Assembly (NCBI GenBank): GCA_030753015.1
Contig: JASMDC010000026.1
Coordinates: forward strand, 1 to 49,548
Length of the DNA stretch: 49,548 nt
Origin: Candidatus Undinarchaeales archaeon
GTDB taxonomy: Archaea > SpSt-1190 > JASMDC01
Direction of reading: 5' to 3'
Part shown: positions 1 to 7,999 of the stretch, in pieces
How the letters are laid out: each line of letters opens with the position of its first letter
Numbering within the stretch: position 1 is the first letter of the stretch
The notes under the pieces: generated by a model
Told to the model about the DNA's origin: nothing
The model's input: the letters and a program-made list of their open reading frames with translations, nothing else
Databases searched by the model: none
Program-made: the position numbers and the translations under genes

Positions 1-62
1 TATGCCCGGGCAGGGGCGGGAGCGTAGTGATGGGGTAGGGAGAGGGGGCAAACGTCGAGGTT

Positions 63-1259
63 ATGCAACAAAGCACTCCAGAAGGCAAACTGTTCTCGTC
101 CGTCTCGTTCACATACTCCTGTAATTACGACAACAATGTCATCTATCTCGAGCTCGTCGACGACGGTGGTAAGACACTCTGGGGGAACAACATACCCGGA
201 CGATCGTCAGGTACGAAGGAGATCACGGACCTGAACACATCATCAGTCACGTTCCGCCTCATCGCACTCAAGGGAGGTCGGAGCCCCAAGGAACCGAAAG
301 CGTGGTATGCGACAGTTCAGGATATAAAGATGGAGACCGGGGTGGCGAAATCAATCACTGAGCCCTCTACACCTAGCACCAGTGATGATTCAAACTCCCT
401 GGGGAAGGTCCGAGCGTATGCGCCCTATCTCCTAGTAATCGCTTTGATCGGCGCAATCATCGTCAAGCGTGATGAGATCAAGGAGCGTATAGAGGAAATG
501 AAGGGGCGCATGGTCAAGAAGAATGAGGAAGAGGCGAATTCCGAGGGGACAGGCTCTGAGGGGGAGGTCATACTTGGACCTGAACCGACGCTAACTGAAG
601 GTGATGATCTGCTCGGTGGTGAGGGGGACCTATTAGCGGGCGAAGGCGACATTCTCGGGGACGAGAGTGCGTTGCCCGGGACGGAGCCCGCGCCGGCCGT
701 TGAAGCGACTGCTGCCACAGCTCCGGCAGGTGAAGACCCACTTGGCGGAGGGGATGACCTGTTCGGTAGTGATGACGACCTTCTTGGTGGTGAAGAGGGG
801 GATATATTTGGTGGTGATGACGACCTTCTCGGTGGTGAGGAGGATGATATCTTCGGTGGAGAGGTAGAGGAGGCACCGCTGGAGGAGGAGCAGCCACCCG
901 CACTCACGGGAATCCTGGGCAACGTCATGGCTTCAGCCTCTACGGAGATCATGGCTGACGATATCGGTTCGAAAGACATAACGCTCGGATTCGAGCATCG
1001 TGACCGAGTAGCCAAGATGCAGGAACATGCTGAGTCTCTTGATCTGTTCATCGAATCGAAGAAGAAGTTCGCTGATGGTAAGAGGCTCCAATCCCTTGAA
1101 GCTCTACAAGCACGCATCAAGAATATTTCTAACGAGAGCGCTAACAGTCTGACCGCAGTTCAACAGGGGAGCATGGAACGCGCAGACCTGGAAGGTGTCC
1201 TTACTAATGTGGAGCAGGAGCTCAAGAAGGTCGTTGATTTCTTCGGTATCGAGCTGTAA
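63..1259 (+). CDS. Single-pass membrane protein with repetitive acidic tail (hypothetical, possibly 5'-truncated)
   Basis: The 398-residue product is not a family I recognise. Residues 1-110 look like a beta-rich extracellular domain, followed by a Ser/Thr/Pro linker and one membrane segment at about 118-135, then a basic/acidic helix. Residues 165-275 are an acidic low-complexity region built from repeats of the type DDLLGGEGD / DDIFGGE. The last 110 residues are predicted helical. There is no signal peptide, and the frame is closed by TAG at 36-38, so ATG 63 is the only ATG before the ectodomain. An N-terminal signal would be expected for this topology, so the true start may have been lost through a frameshift or lie outside this window. 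No neighbour gives a functional hint. Confidence 0.6.
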   Translation: MQQSTPEGKLFSSVSFTYSCNYDNNVIYLELVDDGGKTLWGNNIPGRSSGTKEITDLNTSSVTFRLIALKGGRSPKEPKAWYATVQDIKMETGVAKSITEPSTPSTSDDSNSLGKVRAYAPYLLVIALIGAIIVKRDEIKERIEEMKGRMVKKNEEEANSEGTGSEGEVILGPEPTLTEGDDLLGGEGDLLAGEGDILGDESALPGTEPAPAVEATAATAPAGEDPLGGGDDLFGSDDDLLGGEEGDIFGGDDDLLGGEEDDIFGGEVEEAPLEEEQPPALTGILGNVMASASTEIMADDIGSKDITLGFEHRDRVAKMQEHAESLDLFIESKKKFADGKRLQSLEALQARIKNISNESANSLTAVQQGSMERADLEGVLTNVEQELKKVVDFFGIEL

Positions 1260-1303
1260 GGAGCCTTCAGATAAGCCGAGAGCATGTAATTATTGGACTA
1301 CCA

Positions 1304-1324
1304 CTAGGACTATTTGCATCCTAG
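1304..1324 (+). other. Short hairpin just after the first gene
   Basis: CTAGGA (1304-1309) and TCCTAG (1319-1324) form a perfect 6-bp stem with a 9-nt loop, 45 nt after the stop codon at 1259. No T-run follows directly, so it is at best a weak 3'-end processing or termination element. Confidence 0.25.
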
Positions 1325-1369
1325 ACCTGATTGTATAGAAAATATGGAGAATCATTACAAAAGTATTTT

Positions 1370-1471
1370 GTACGTGCACGGTCATAGAGTCTGTTGCGAC
1401 GTACGAGAAGGGGCGGTGTGAGCGGAACCCCGGTGGGTCTCCTTCCTCCCCCAAGTGTCACCCGCCCCTTC
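1370..1471 (+). ncRNA. Candidate structured non-coding RNA (two hairpins)
   Basis: This lies in the 300-bp gap between two genes and has no credible ORF. Hairpin 1 pairs GTACGTGC (1370-1377) with GC(G)ACGTAC (1396-1404), with one bulged G. Hairpin 2 pairs GAAGGGGCGG(T)GTGA (1407-1421) with TCACCCGCCCCTTC (about 1458-1471), about 14 bp with one bulged T. Inside hairpin 2 is a small ACCC-CGGT-GGGT stem-loop (1426-1437). A pyrimidine-rich stretch with TTTT follows at 1472-1490, and a TATA-like AT-rich element (about 1332-1345) lies about 25-30 nt before the first stem. It does not fold as a tRNA: the span is too short and there is no T-arm. No known family is recognised. A GC-rich terminator or leader is the alternative. 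Confidence 0.4.
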
Positions 1472-1530
1472 ATTCCCCCCTTCTTTTATCATCCTTCAAT
1501 GACAGGATATTGGACCTGCCTGTGAAAAGG

Positions 1531-1538
1531 TTTTTATG
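1531..1538 (+). promoter_or_regulatory. TATA box of larE operon
   Basis: TTTTTATG is preceded by purines (GAAAAGG, BRE-like). Its centre is 24 nt before ATG 1559, so transcription would start at or next to the start codon (leaderless). Confidence 0.55.
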
Positions 1539-1558
1539 CGGCAGCCTTACATCCACTG

Positions 1559-2452
1559 ATGGCCGTCTCTATGGGTGGGAGAGCATTGAAGTTGAACGAA
1601 TCCAAAGTGGGTCCGGCTCAGGACCGTGATCTAAAGCAGAAGCTTGAGGCTTTACGTGAATACCTTGAAGGATGTGGTTCTGTGCTAGTGGCACTATCAG
1701 GTGGAGTGGACTCCTCCGTCTTGGCAGCAGTGGCATTCGATGTGCTCGGTAAGGACGCTGTGGCGGCGACGGCATTATCGGAGACATTGCCTTTACGTGA
1801 CCGGGAGGACGCCCGGACTATTGTGGGCCTACTTGGTATTCGGCACGTGACCAGGAAGACACAGGAACTTGACATCCCTGGTTATGCCGAGAACGGTCCT
1901 GATCGATGCTACCTATGCAAACGGTCATTAGCATTCCAGCTTAAGGATATCGCTCGCGAAGAGGGTCTGGACAGTGTGCTGGAGGCGACCACCATCACCG
2001 AAGCCGAGAGCGAGGACCGACCGGGTCTACGGGCTATTCGAGAGGCAGGTGTGCGCAGTCCGTTCTTGGAGCTCGGTATCGGGAAGGCCGATGTGCGTGA
2101 GCTCGCGCGGACCTACAGGCTCCCTGTGGCCGATAAACCATCATCAGCTTGCCTGTCCTCCCGTTTCCCCCATGGTGAACTGATCACTGTCGAGGGGCTT
2201 CAGCGTGTATCACAAGCAGAATGTATCGTGAGGGACCGGCTGGGAGCTATTCAGGCGCGGGTCAGATCACAAGGCCGTGGTGCCCGCATAGAGCTCGATA
2301 CGAGAACACTCGAGCGCATCATGTCTGAAGACTACGACACAGCCCTCACCGAAACAGTTAAAGAACTGAAGTCACTGGGTTTCTCCCATGTCGCCATCGA
2401 CCTCGAGGGATACCGGCCCGGAGGGGCTGACGACCCCCGAGGAGGTCCTTGA
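1559..2452 (+). CDS. larE: LarE-type ATP-dependent sulfur transferase, nickel-pincer cofactor synthesis
   Basis: LarE adenylates pyridinium dicarboxylate mononucleotide and inserts sulfur to build the nickel-pincer nucleotide used by lactate racemase-type enzymes. The PP-loop SGGVDSS is at residues 47-53, and the conserved DKPSSACLSSRFPHGE segment is at 192-207. Besides C198, which aligns with the sacrificial cysteine of Lactobacillus LarE, there is a CYLC pair at C117/C120. Three cysteines in these positions are the pattern of LarE enzymes that carry a [4Fe-4S] cluster and use it for sulfur transfer. The length of 297 aa fits the family. The start is set by a TATA box 24 nt upstream. The gene heads an operon with larB, a LarC2 domain and a PfkB kinase. 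Confidence 0.88.
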   Translation: MAVSMGGRALKLNESKVGPAQDRDLKQKLEALREYLEGCGSVLVALSGGVDSSVLAAVAFDVLGKDAVAATALSETLPLRDREDARTIVGLLGIRHVTRKTQELDIPGYAENGPDRCYLCKRSLAFQLKDIAREEGLDSVLEATTITEAESEDRPGLRAIREAGVRSPFLELGIGKADVRELARTYRLPVADKPSSACLSSRFPHGELITVEGLQRVSQAECIVRDRLGAIQARVRSQGRGARIELDTRTLERIMSEDYDTALTETVKELKSLGFSHVAIDLEGYRPGGADDPRGGP

Positions 2453-3215
2453 TTCCTACCGTAATGGCTCCATATCCCGAGAGGAGGCAGTCGATGCCAT
2501 GCAGGAACTGAGCGTGCTCTCCGTCGGTTCGCTTGCTCGTATCGATCTGAACAGGGAAGCAAGATGTGGAGTGCCGGAGGTCGTGTACGGTGAGGGAAAG
2601 AGGCTCCATGAGCTTGGAGATATCGTGACAGCTATGCTCGGACAGCGGGGTAAGGTCATAATTACCCGTCTTTCTCCTGAGTCTCGTGACGCCCTCTTGC
2701 CCCTACTCAAGGACGCTGATGTCGAGTACGACGATGATGCACGGGCTCTTGTGGCCCGTCGTAAAGGGCTCATGCGTAACGAGACCATGGAGGGGACCGT
2801 AGCGGTCCTCACTGCGGGCACCTCGGACATCCCTATCGCAGCAGAATGTGCATTCATTGCTCGGGAGCTCGGTTTGAAGGTTGTCATGTTCAACGATGTT
2901 GGTGTTGCGGGAGTGCACAGACTTGTGCCTTGCATCAAGTCGATGGTGGATGAGAAGGTCGATTGTATCGTGGTCGTGGCCGGGATGGAGGGTGCACTCC
3001 CCTCGCTCGTGGCCGGGCTCGTTGACGTTCCCGTCATCGGTGTTCCTACATCGATCGGGTACGGTGCCAACCTCGGTGGCATGACCACTCTGCTATCGAT
3101 GCTCTCTTCATGTGCGCCAGGCCTTGCTGTTGTCAACGTAGATAATGGTTTCGGGGCAGCAGTGTTCGCACGCAAGGTCTGCATCGCACACCGAAGAAGG
3201 GAGGGTTCGCCATGA
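2388..3215 (+). CDS. larB: LarB, pyridinium-3,5-biscarboxylic acid mononucleotide synthase
   Basis: LarB carboxylates and hydrolyses nicotinic acid adenine dinucleotide in the first step of nickel-pincer nucleotide synthesis. The C-terminal PurE-like half shows the family blocks GTSDIP, NDVGVAGVHRL, VAGMEGALPSLVAGL, GVPTSIGYGA and VNVDNGFGAA. The N-terminal part, with ARIDLNREARCGVPEVVYGEGK, is also typical. ATG 2388 overlaps the end of larE by 65 bp with no clear ribosome-binding site. The conserved core begins only around residue 17, so a non-ATG start nearer to 2440 is possible. The stop TGA (3213-3215) overlaps the next start as ATGA. Confidence 0.88.
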   Translation: MSPSTSRDTGPEGLTTPEEVLDSYRNGSISREEAVDAMQELSVLSVGSLARIDLNREARCGVPEVVYGEGKRLHELGDIVTAMLGQRGKVIITRLSPESRDALLPLLKDADVEYDDDARALVARRKGLMRNETMEGTVAVLTAGTSDIPIAAECAFIARELGLKVVMFNDVGVAGVHRLVPCIKSMVDEKVDCIVVVAGMEGALPSLVAGLVDVPVIGVPTSIGYGANLGGMTTLLSMLSSCAPGLAVVNVDNGFGAAVFARKVCIAHRRREGSP

Positions 3216-3664
3216 GCGTCGAATCGGAGAATAAAGCCGATGGGGGACATGATGTCCAGGTACAGACGACCGTGGACGATGTCACGGGCGAAGTGCTCGG
3301 GTATACAATGGACCGTCTCCTTGAGGCAGGATCCTCCGACGTGACGTTCACACCGGTCACCATGAAGAAGGGCCGCCCCGGTGTCACCGTCACCGTGCTC
3401 TGTGCGGGCTCGCTCCTTGACCGGGTTTGTGACATCCTCATTGCCGAGCTCGGGACACTTGGGGTACGCTGGTGGCCCGTCCACCGCAGAAAGGTCGAGC
3501 GTCGGTTCGAAGAGGTTTCTGTGATGGGGGAACGCATCACACTGAAGACCGGGATCGAGAATGGTCGAGAGGTCATTAGCAAGCTTGAATATGAGGACGC
3601 CTGTAAGGTGGCCAGAAAGCTCAATATCCCTTTGAGGCAGGTCCTTAAGGAGGGAATGCTATGA
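3212..3664 (+). CDS. larC2: LarC C-terminal domain protein (LarC2), nickel insertion into the pincer cofactor
   Basis: LarC is the CTP-dependent nickel insertase of the nickel-pincer pathway. This 150-residue protein corresponds only to the C-terminal domain: it has the VDDVTGEVLGY block near residue 20 and the MKKGRPGV motif, then a cysteine, a TLGVRWW segment and ERRFEEV. The N-terminal LarC1 (DUF111) domain is neither fused to it nor upstream, where larB lies instead. In Lactobacillus the two parts are joined by programmed frameshifting; that cannot be happening here. Both ends overlap neighbours by ATGA (3212 and 3661), which implies translational coupling. Confidence 0.8.
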   Translation: MSVESENKADGGHDVQVQTTVDDVTGEVLGYTMDRLLEAGSSDVTFTPVTMKKGRPGVTVTVLCAGSLLDRVCDILIAELGTLGVRWWPVHRRKVERRFEEVSVMGERITLKTGIENGREVISKLEYEDACKVARKLNIPLRQVLKEGML

Positions 3665-4563
3665 GCATTCTCGTTGTTGGTGATATCGCCGTGGACTCCC
3701 TCGGTATCGTCAGCCATTTCCCGGAGGTCAGCACCAACGCAGAGGTCAATAACTTCACGAAGGCCTTTGGTGGCAGTGCCGCGAACACAGCAGTGGTCGC
3801 TCGCATGCTGGGGGACAATGTCGGTTTCGCATCTGTGATAGGTCATGATTTCCCCGAAGGGTACATGGACCGGCTGAAGAAGATGAAACTTGACCTCACC
3901 TACCTTGGTAAGAGCGAGTTGAACACGACCTCTGTGTTCATATTCAGCAAGGGAAACGACCAGGTCTCATTCTTCTATCCGGGTTCAAGCCGGGAGCTCG
4001 ATGGGATGCGCATCCCGCGAGACTACTTATCCAAGTTCGACATAGTCCACATGTGCCGTAACTTCCCGACCCTTCAGTACCGCATCGTACGAGAATGTCG
4101 AGATCTACGTACGAAGGTATCCTACAATCCTGGTTACGGCATCGACGAGATGGACAAGCTCCACCTCAGGCGCATCCTCAAGGGGACGGATATACTCTTC
4201 CTCAACGAGGCAGAACTCGAGTACATGCTGGAGCTCTTCGGGCTCGAAGCCCCTCAGGACGTGCAGGGATGGGCGGACCTCGACATTCTTGTCCTCACAC
4301 TGGGAAAGGACGGATCACGCGTTATAACACGGGAAGGGGAGGATGTTATAGTCCCGGCCATCGAGCTGCAGGTCGTGGATCCCACCGGTGCAGGGGACTC
4401 GTTCACAGCCGGCTTCCTCACATCTCTCGTGCGGTCCGGGGACCCTGTCGAAGCGGCCAAGATCGGTTCGGCGACCGCTAGCTATGTCATCACCAGCACG
4501 GAGACACAGCCGACCATCACGGTAGATAATGTGATGGAGAAACGAAGACGACAGTATATCTAA
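3661..4563 (+). CDS. PfkB-family carbohydrate/nucleoside kinase
   Basis: This is a ribokinase-fold kinase of 300 aa, the usual length. It has the substrate-side motif GGSAAN (37-42), the Mg/phosphate motif NEAE (182-185) and the ATP/anion-hole signature DPTGAGDSF (240-248), with D246 as the likely catalytic base. It starts inside the stop codon of the LarC2 gene (ATGA), so it belongs to the lar operon. The substrate cannot be read from the sequence: archaeal relatives include nucleoside kinases and ribose- or fructose-type kinases. A link to the pincer-cofactor or lactate pathway is suggested only by context. Confidence 0.8.
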   Translation: MSILVVGDIAVDSLGIVSHFPEVSTNAEVNNFTKAFGGSAANTAVVARMLGDNVGFASVIGHDFPEGYMDRLKKMKLDLTYLGKSELNTTSVFIFSKGNDQVSFFYPGSSRELDGMRIPRDYLSKFDIVHMCRNFPTLQYRIVRECRDLRTKVSYNPGYGIDEMDKLHLRRILKGTDILFLNEAELEYMLELFGLEAPQDVQGWADLDILVLTLGKDGSRVITREGEDVIVPAIELQVVDPTGAGDSFTAGFLTSLVRSGDPVEAAKIGSATASYVITSTETQPTITVDNVMEKRRRQYI

Positions 4564-4624
4564 GAGCTGAACCGGAATGATGCTCCGCCATGCTCGAACA
4601 GGAACGGACCGCGCGTGATGTGCT

Positions 4625-5338
4625 ATGGGGATTGATGTTCTCGGTGATCGGCAGGCCATCTCCCGGTTCAGGGTTCTGTTCGAGTCGATGATGAAAGGCA
4701 AGCTAATCCGACTCGGTAACGCGGTCCCTGGTGCAGGGAGATACGATCCATCGGCTCTCTACGCTCATCTGATCACAGCTCTGTCACCGCTCGCCCAGAG
4801 AGGCCTCATCAGACCTAATGCGTTCGCAAAGGAGCGACGTCTCCACGCAGATGCTGGAACTGGGCCGATCTTCGACATCGCGGACGAACTCCTTGAAAGA
4901 CTCCTCGATTACGCCGCGGTCCATGGTGATAAGGACCTGCACAACGAACTGAAGTCCGTTCAATGGAGCGATATCCCACGGCGCTTGGATTTTGAGAGCG
5001 AGATCGCGGCCTTGACAACCGACCTTGAACCCGGATCATTCCTCTACTCTTGGGATCGGGCAGTAAAGGGCTTCTTCCATAAGTATACTCGCGTCTTCAC
5101 TCACGATGAGCTATGGTATACGATCTATCTTCGCGAGCTGGAGGACTGCGCATTCCTCGTTCTCTCAGTGAAGGACGAAGAGCTCGAGCAAGAGCTCAAC
5201 CGCTTTTTGTCCTTGCTTTTCATCGTATACCCGTCAACATGGCGAAGCAGGAAGGGTGTGCTCGATGTCCTTTGGTCTCGTGCAGTGAGCTTCTATAACA
5301 GGCGCTTTGGAAGAAACGATGAAGAGCAATTGGAGTGA
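4625..5338 (+). CDS. Hypothetical soluble protein
   Basis: The 237-residue protein has no signal peptide, no membrane segment and only one cysteine (C152). It is predicted mostly helical, with many aromatic and acidic residues and an Asp/Glu-rich end. I recognise no motif or family. It lies 61 bp after the kinase on the same strand with no obvious own TATA box, so it may be the last gene of the lar operon. The ATG is preceded by a purine-poor stretch (gtgctatgggg), so the start is only moderately supported. Confidence 0.6.
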   Translation: MGIDVLGDRQAISRFRVLFESMMKGKLIRLGNAVPGAGRYDPSALYAHLITALSPLAQRGLIRPNAFAKERRLHADAGTGPIFDIADELLERLLDYAAVHGDKDLHNELKSVQWSDIPRRLDFESEIAALTTDLEPGSFLYSWDRAVKGFFHKYTRVFTHDELWYTIYLRELEDCAFLVLSVKDEELEQELNRFLSLLFIVYPSTWRSRKGVLDVLWSRAVSFYNRRFGRNDEEQLE

Positions 5339-5356
5339 ACCTGCTCCTCATATACA

Positions 5357-5368
5357 ACTTATAATTAT
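5357..5368 (+). promoter_or_regulatory. TATA-like element before first antiporter
   Basis: ACTTATAATTAT predicts transcription starting near 5390, leaving a leader of about 40 nt before ATG 5433. A purine-rich GGAGAAGAGAG within the leader could serve as ribosome-binding site. Confidence 0.4.
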
Positions 5369-5432
5369 GATGGACGTCCCAAAGTTCACACCCGAGTGAA
5401 GAGTATTCAAACCGGAGAAGAGAGCGAGCCCG

Positions 5433-6641
5433 ATGGACGTACTTATCGAACTCATCCTCATCCTTGGTCTGGCTAGGGTGGGCGGAAGTCTCGTAGAACG
5501 ACTTGGCCAGCCCCGCGTCGTTGGTGAGCTCCTCACTGGTTTCGTCCTGGGCAAGGCTTGGTTGGACATAATCCAACCGGATGCGGCACTGGACATTCTA
5601 TCGAACCTAGGGATAATCTTCCTGATGTACCTCGCTGGCCTCCACATGAAGCCACAGGAGCTTCTGGACGTCTCAATACCGGCCTTCCTCATTGCCATTT
5701 TCGGAGCGTTCGTACCGATGGTCCTCGGATACGAGGTGACCATCTGGTTCGGATTCGATCCCGTCCACGCGTTGTTCGTCGGCGTTGGGCTCTCTATAAC
5801 CGCAGTCGCGGTCAAGGCGCGTATCCTCATGGACCTCGGAGGTCTAGAGTCGAGGGTCGGGAAGGTCATCATGGGAGCGGCCGTGTTGGACGATGTCATC
5901 GGATTGGTGTTCTTCGCTATCCTGTCGTCACTTGCTGTCGATGGCGTGCTCCCGACTGGAGGGGCGCTCCTCAACATTCTCGTCCATGTCATGTTCTTCT
6001 TCGGATTCGCCGTGTTGGCAGGATACTTTCTGCCTTATCTATCACCAAGGATACGAGAGATCGCCGATACAAAGGACGCCCTGTTCACATTCTGTCTGGT
6101 CGTGAGCTTCTCCTTTGCGTACGCCGCCGAAGAGTTCGGACTTCACCCCATGATCGGTGCCTATATCGCAGGTCTTCTCGTGAAGTCGCTCGGGATGCGG
6201 GGTATCGATACCAAACAGGTCCTTGATATGTTCACTCCCGTAGCTTTCGGGTTCCTGGGACCGCTCTTCTTCGTGAGGATCGCGCTTGATGTAGATGCGA
6301 GCGCCATATTCCAAAATGCATCCTTCGTCCTAGCGATCATCGCGGTAGCTATCATCGGAAAAGTGATAGGCTGTGGCGTGGCAGCGCTCCTAACGGGGAG
6401 CTCCAGACGCGAAGCAGTCGTGATCGGTCTTGGAATGAACGGACGTGGTGCCGTGGAGCTCGTGATCGCCCAGTTCGGCAGACAGTTGGCGACCAATCCT
6501 CTACCCGATGTCATCTTCTCGACACTGGTGATAATGGCGTTCACAACGACCCTGCTCACTCCGATCACCCTGAAACGGGCGTTGCCCTGGTATAATGAGG
6601 AGCGGTTCGCCCACACCGAGCCCGCATGGCATGAGAGCTAG
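5433..6641 (+). CDS. CPA2-family Na+/H+ antiporter (copy 1)
   Basis: The 402-residue integral membrane protein with about 12 hydrophobic segments matches the KefB/NapA (CPA2) family. An aspartate pair in the ion-binding helix (VLDDVIGLV, D153/D154) is typical of electrogenic members that move sodium out against protons. Other family marks are LGQPRVVGEL near residue 25, MYLAGLHM (65-72), IGAYIAGLLV and GMNGRGAVELV near the C-terminus. There is no C-terminal TrkA-N/RCK regulatory domain, which KefB/KefC proteins carry. It is followed by a close paralogue with its own promoter. Ion specificity cannot be assigned by eye. Confidence 0.85.
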   Translation: MDVLIELILILGLARVGGSLVERLGQPRVVGELLTGFVLGKAWLDIIQPDAALDILSNLGIIFLMYLAGLHMKPQELLDVSIPAFLIAIFGAFVPMVLGYEVTIWFGFDPVHALFVGVGLSITAVAVKARILMDLGGLESRVGKVIMGAAVLDDVIGLVFFAILSSLAVDGVLPTGGALLNILVHVMFFFGFAVLAGYFLPYLSPRIREIADTKDALFTFCLVVSFSFAYAAEEFGLHPMIGAYIAGLLVKSLGMRGIDTKQVLDMFTPVAFGFLGPLFFVRIALDVDASAIFQNASFVLAIIAVAIIGKVIGCGVAALLTGSSRREAVVIGLGMNGRGAVELVIAQFGRQLATNPLPDVIFSTLVIMAFTTTLLTPITLKRALPWYNEERFAHTEPAWHES

Positions 6642-6670
6642 AAGCACCTTATCAACGCACGGTCTGGGTA

Positions 6671-6680
6671 AGTATTAAAA
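6671..6680 (+). promoter_or_regulatory. TATA-like element before second antiporter
   Basis: AGTATTAAAA lies about 70-80 nt before the start codon; transcription would begin near 6700. It separates the two paralogous antiporter genes into independent units. Confidence 0.4.
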
Positions 6681-6752
6681 CATTGAACAGGGTCCAACCT
6701 ACTGGGACAACAAGCGGACGATTATTCGCTATGTGGTCCGGAAGTGCATGTA

Positions 6753-7985
6753 ATGCAGGCAATCCTCTTCGAGCTCATAGTGGTGCTGGGATTCGCACGA
6801 CTTGGCGGGAGCATCGCCCAGAGGTTGGGCCAGCCACGGATCGTCGGCGAGCTCATGGTAGGATTCTTCATCGGGAAGGCCTTCCTCAACCTGATCGAAG
6901 TATCGGATGCGTTGGATGCGTTCGCTGATGTAGGTATAATCTTCCTGATGTACCTCGCAGGGCTTCACATGAAACCGGAGGACCTCTTGGATGTATCTAT
7001 CCCCGCATTCATTGTCGCGATCTTCGGAGCATTCATCCCCATGTTCATGGGATTCCAGGTGACCATTTGGTTCGGTTTTCATCCGGTACACGCGCTCTTC
7101 GTTGGTGTGGCTTTGTCCATAACCGCAGTGGCAGTGAAGGCTCGCATTCTCATCGATCAAGGGGAAATTGAGACACGTGCCGGTCGCATAGGCATGGGTG
7201 CGGCAGTTCTCGACGATGTTATCGGCCTCGTGTTCTTCAGCATCCTTTCCACGATGGTGGCCGTAGGGACGCTCCCGGACGGTATCGAGCTGCTGTTCAT
7301 ACTCGCTCGCGTCATGTTCTTCTTCGGATTCGCCATACTCGCCGGATTCCTACTTCCGCCGCTCACGAAGCGGTTGGGAAATCTTAGTGAATCGCCTGAC
7401 AATCTCCTGACGTTCTGCCTTATCGTAAGTTTCTCCTTCGCGTACGTCGCTGAACACTTCGGGGTCCATCCCATCATCGGAGCCTATGTCGCAGGCCTCC
7501 TGGTGAACTCTATCGGCCTGCAGGGCATCGATACCCGTAGGCTCGAGGAGATAGTCCATCCCCTCGCCTTCGGATTCCTCGTCCCCCTCTTCTTCGTACG
7601 CATCGCCCTCGAAGTGGAAGGGTCCGCGCTCTTCCAGAATCCCGCCTTCACGCTCGCGATCATCGCTGTCGCTGTGTTCGGCAAGGTCGTTGGATGTGGC
7701 ATCGCCGCTCGGATTTCTGGAAGCTCGTGGCGTGAGGCGCTAGTGATAGGGCTGGGTATGAACGGACGAGGCGCAGTAGAACTGGTCATTGCCGAACTGG
7801 GCAGACAGCTCACGACGAACCCTCTTCCGGATATTATATTCTCAACCCTTGTGTTCATGGCGTTCACCACGACCATCCTCACGCCCATCACGCTCAAGAT
7901 AGCCATGCCTTGGTACCGCAAAGAGTTGATGACGTTCACTGGGCCGGACTGGCGTGACAGCTCGGAACCCGTCGGTAGACTGTAA
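6753..7985 (+). CDS. CPA2-family Na+/H+ antiporter (copy 2)
   Basis: This paralogue of the preceding gene shows strong similarity over its whole length and the same motifs: LGQPRIVGEL, MYLAGLHMKPEDLLD, VLDDVIGLV (D154/D155) and GMNGRGAVELV. I chose ATG 6753 over GTG 6744 because it aligns with the start of copy 1 (both begin M-x-x-L/I-L-F/I-E-L-I). Like copy 1 it lacks a cytoplasmic regulatory domain. Two tandem copies with separate promoters suggest specialised ion affinity or expression, but the sequence does not say which. The next gene begins 14 nt downstream. Confidence 0.85.
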   Translation: MQAILFELIVVLGFARLGGSIAQRLGQPRIVGELMVGFFIGKAFLNLIEVSDALDAFADVGIIFLMYLAGLHMKPEDLLDVSIPAFIVAIFGAFIPMFMGFQVTIWFGFHPVHALFVGVALSITAVAVKARILIDQGEIETRAGRIGMGAAVLDDVIGLVFFSILSTMVAVGTLPDGIELLFILARVMFFFGFAILAGFLLPPLTKRLGNLSESPDNLLTFCLIVSFSFAYVAEHFGVHPIIGAYVAGLLVNSIGLQGIDTRRLEEIVHPLAFGFLVPLFFVRIALEVEGSALFQNPAFTLAIIAVAVFGKVVGCGIAARISGSSWREALVIGLGMNGRGAVELVIAELGRQLTTNPLPDIIFSTLVFMAFTTTILTPITLKIAMPWYRKELMTFTGPDWRDSSEPVGRL

Positions 7986-7999
7986 GCAGGTGTTTGACC

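Noticed and set aside
425-1120. Long minus-strand ORF opposite the first gene
   Set aside because: Ser/Pro-rich product that mirrors the acidic repeats of the plus-strand gene; no start context or family.
1409-1469. Possible tRNA (7-bp GC-rich acceptor-like stem GGGGCGG/CCGCCCC)
   Set aside because: Only about 60 nt long, no T-arm or anticodon arm.
2456-3484. 342-codon minus-strand ORF opposite larB and LarC2
   Set aside because: Antisense of two clearly conserved genes; composition typical of a shadow frame.
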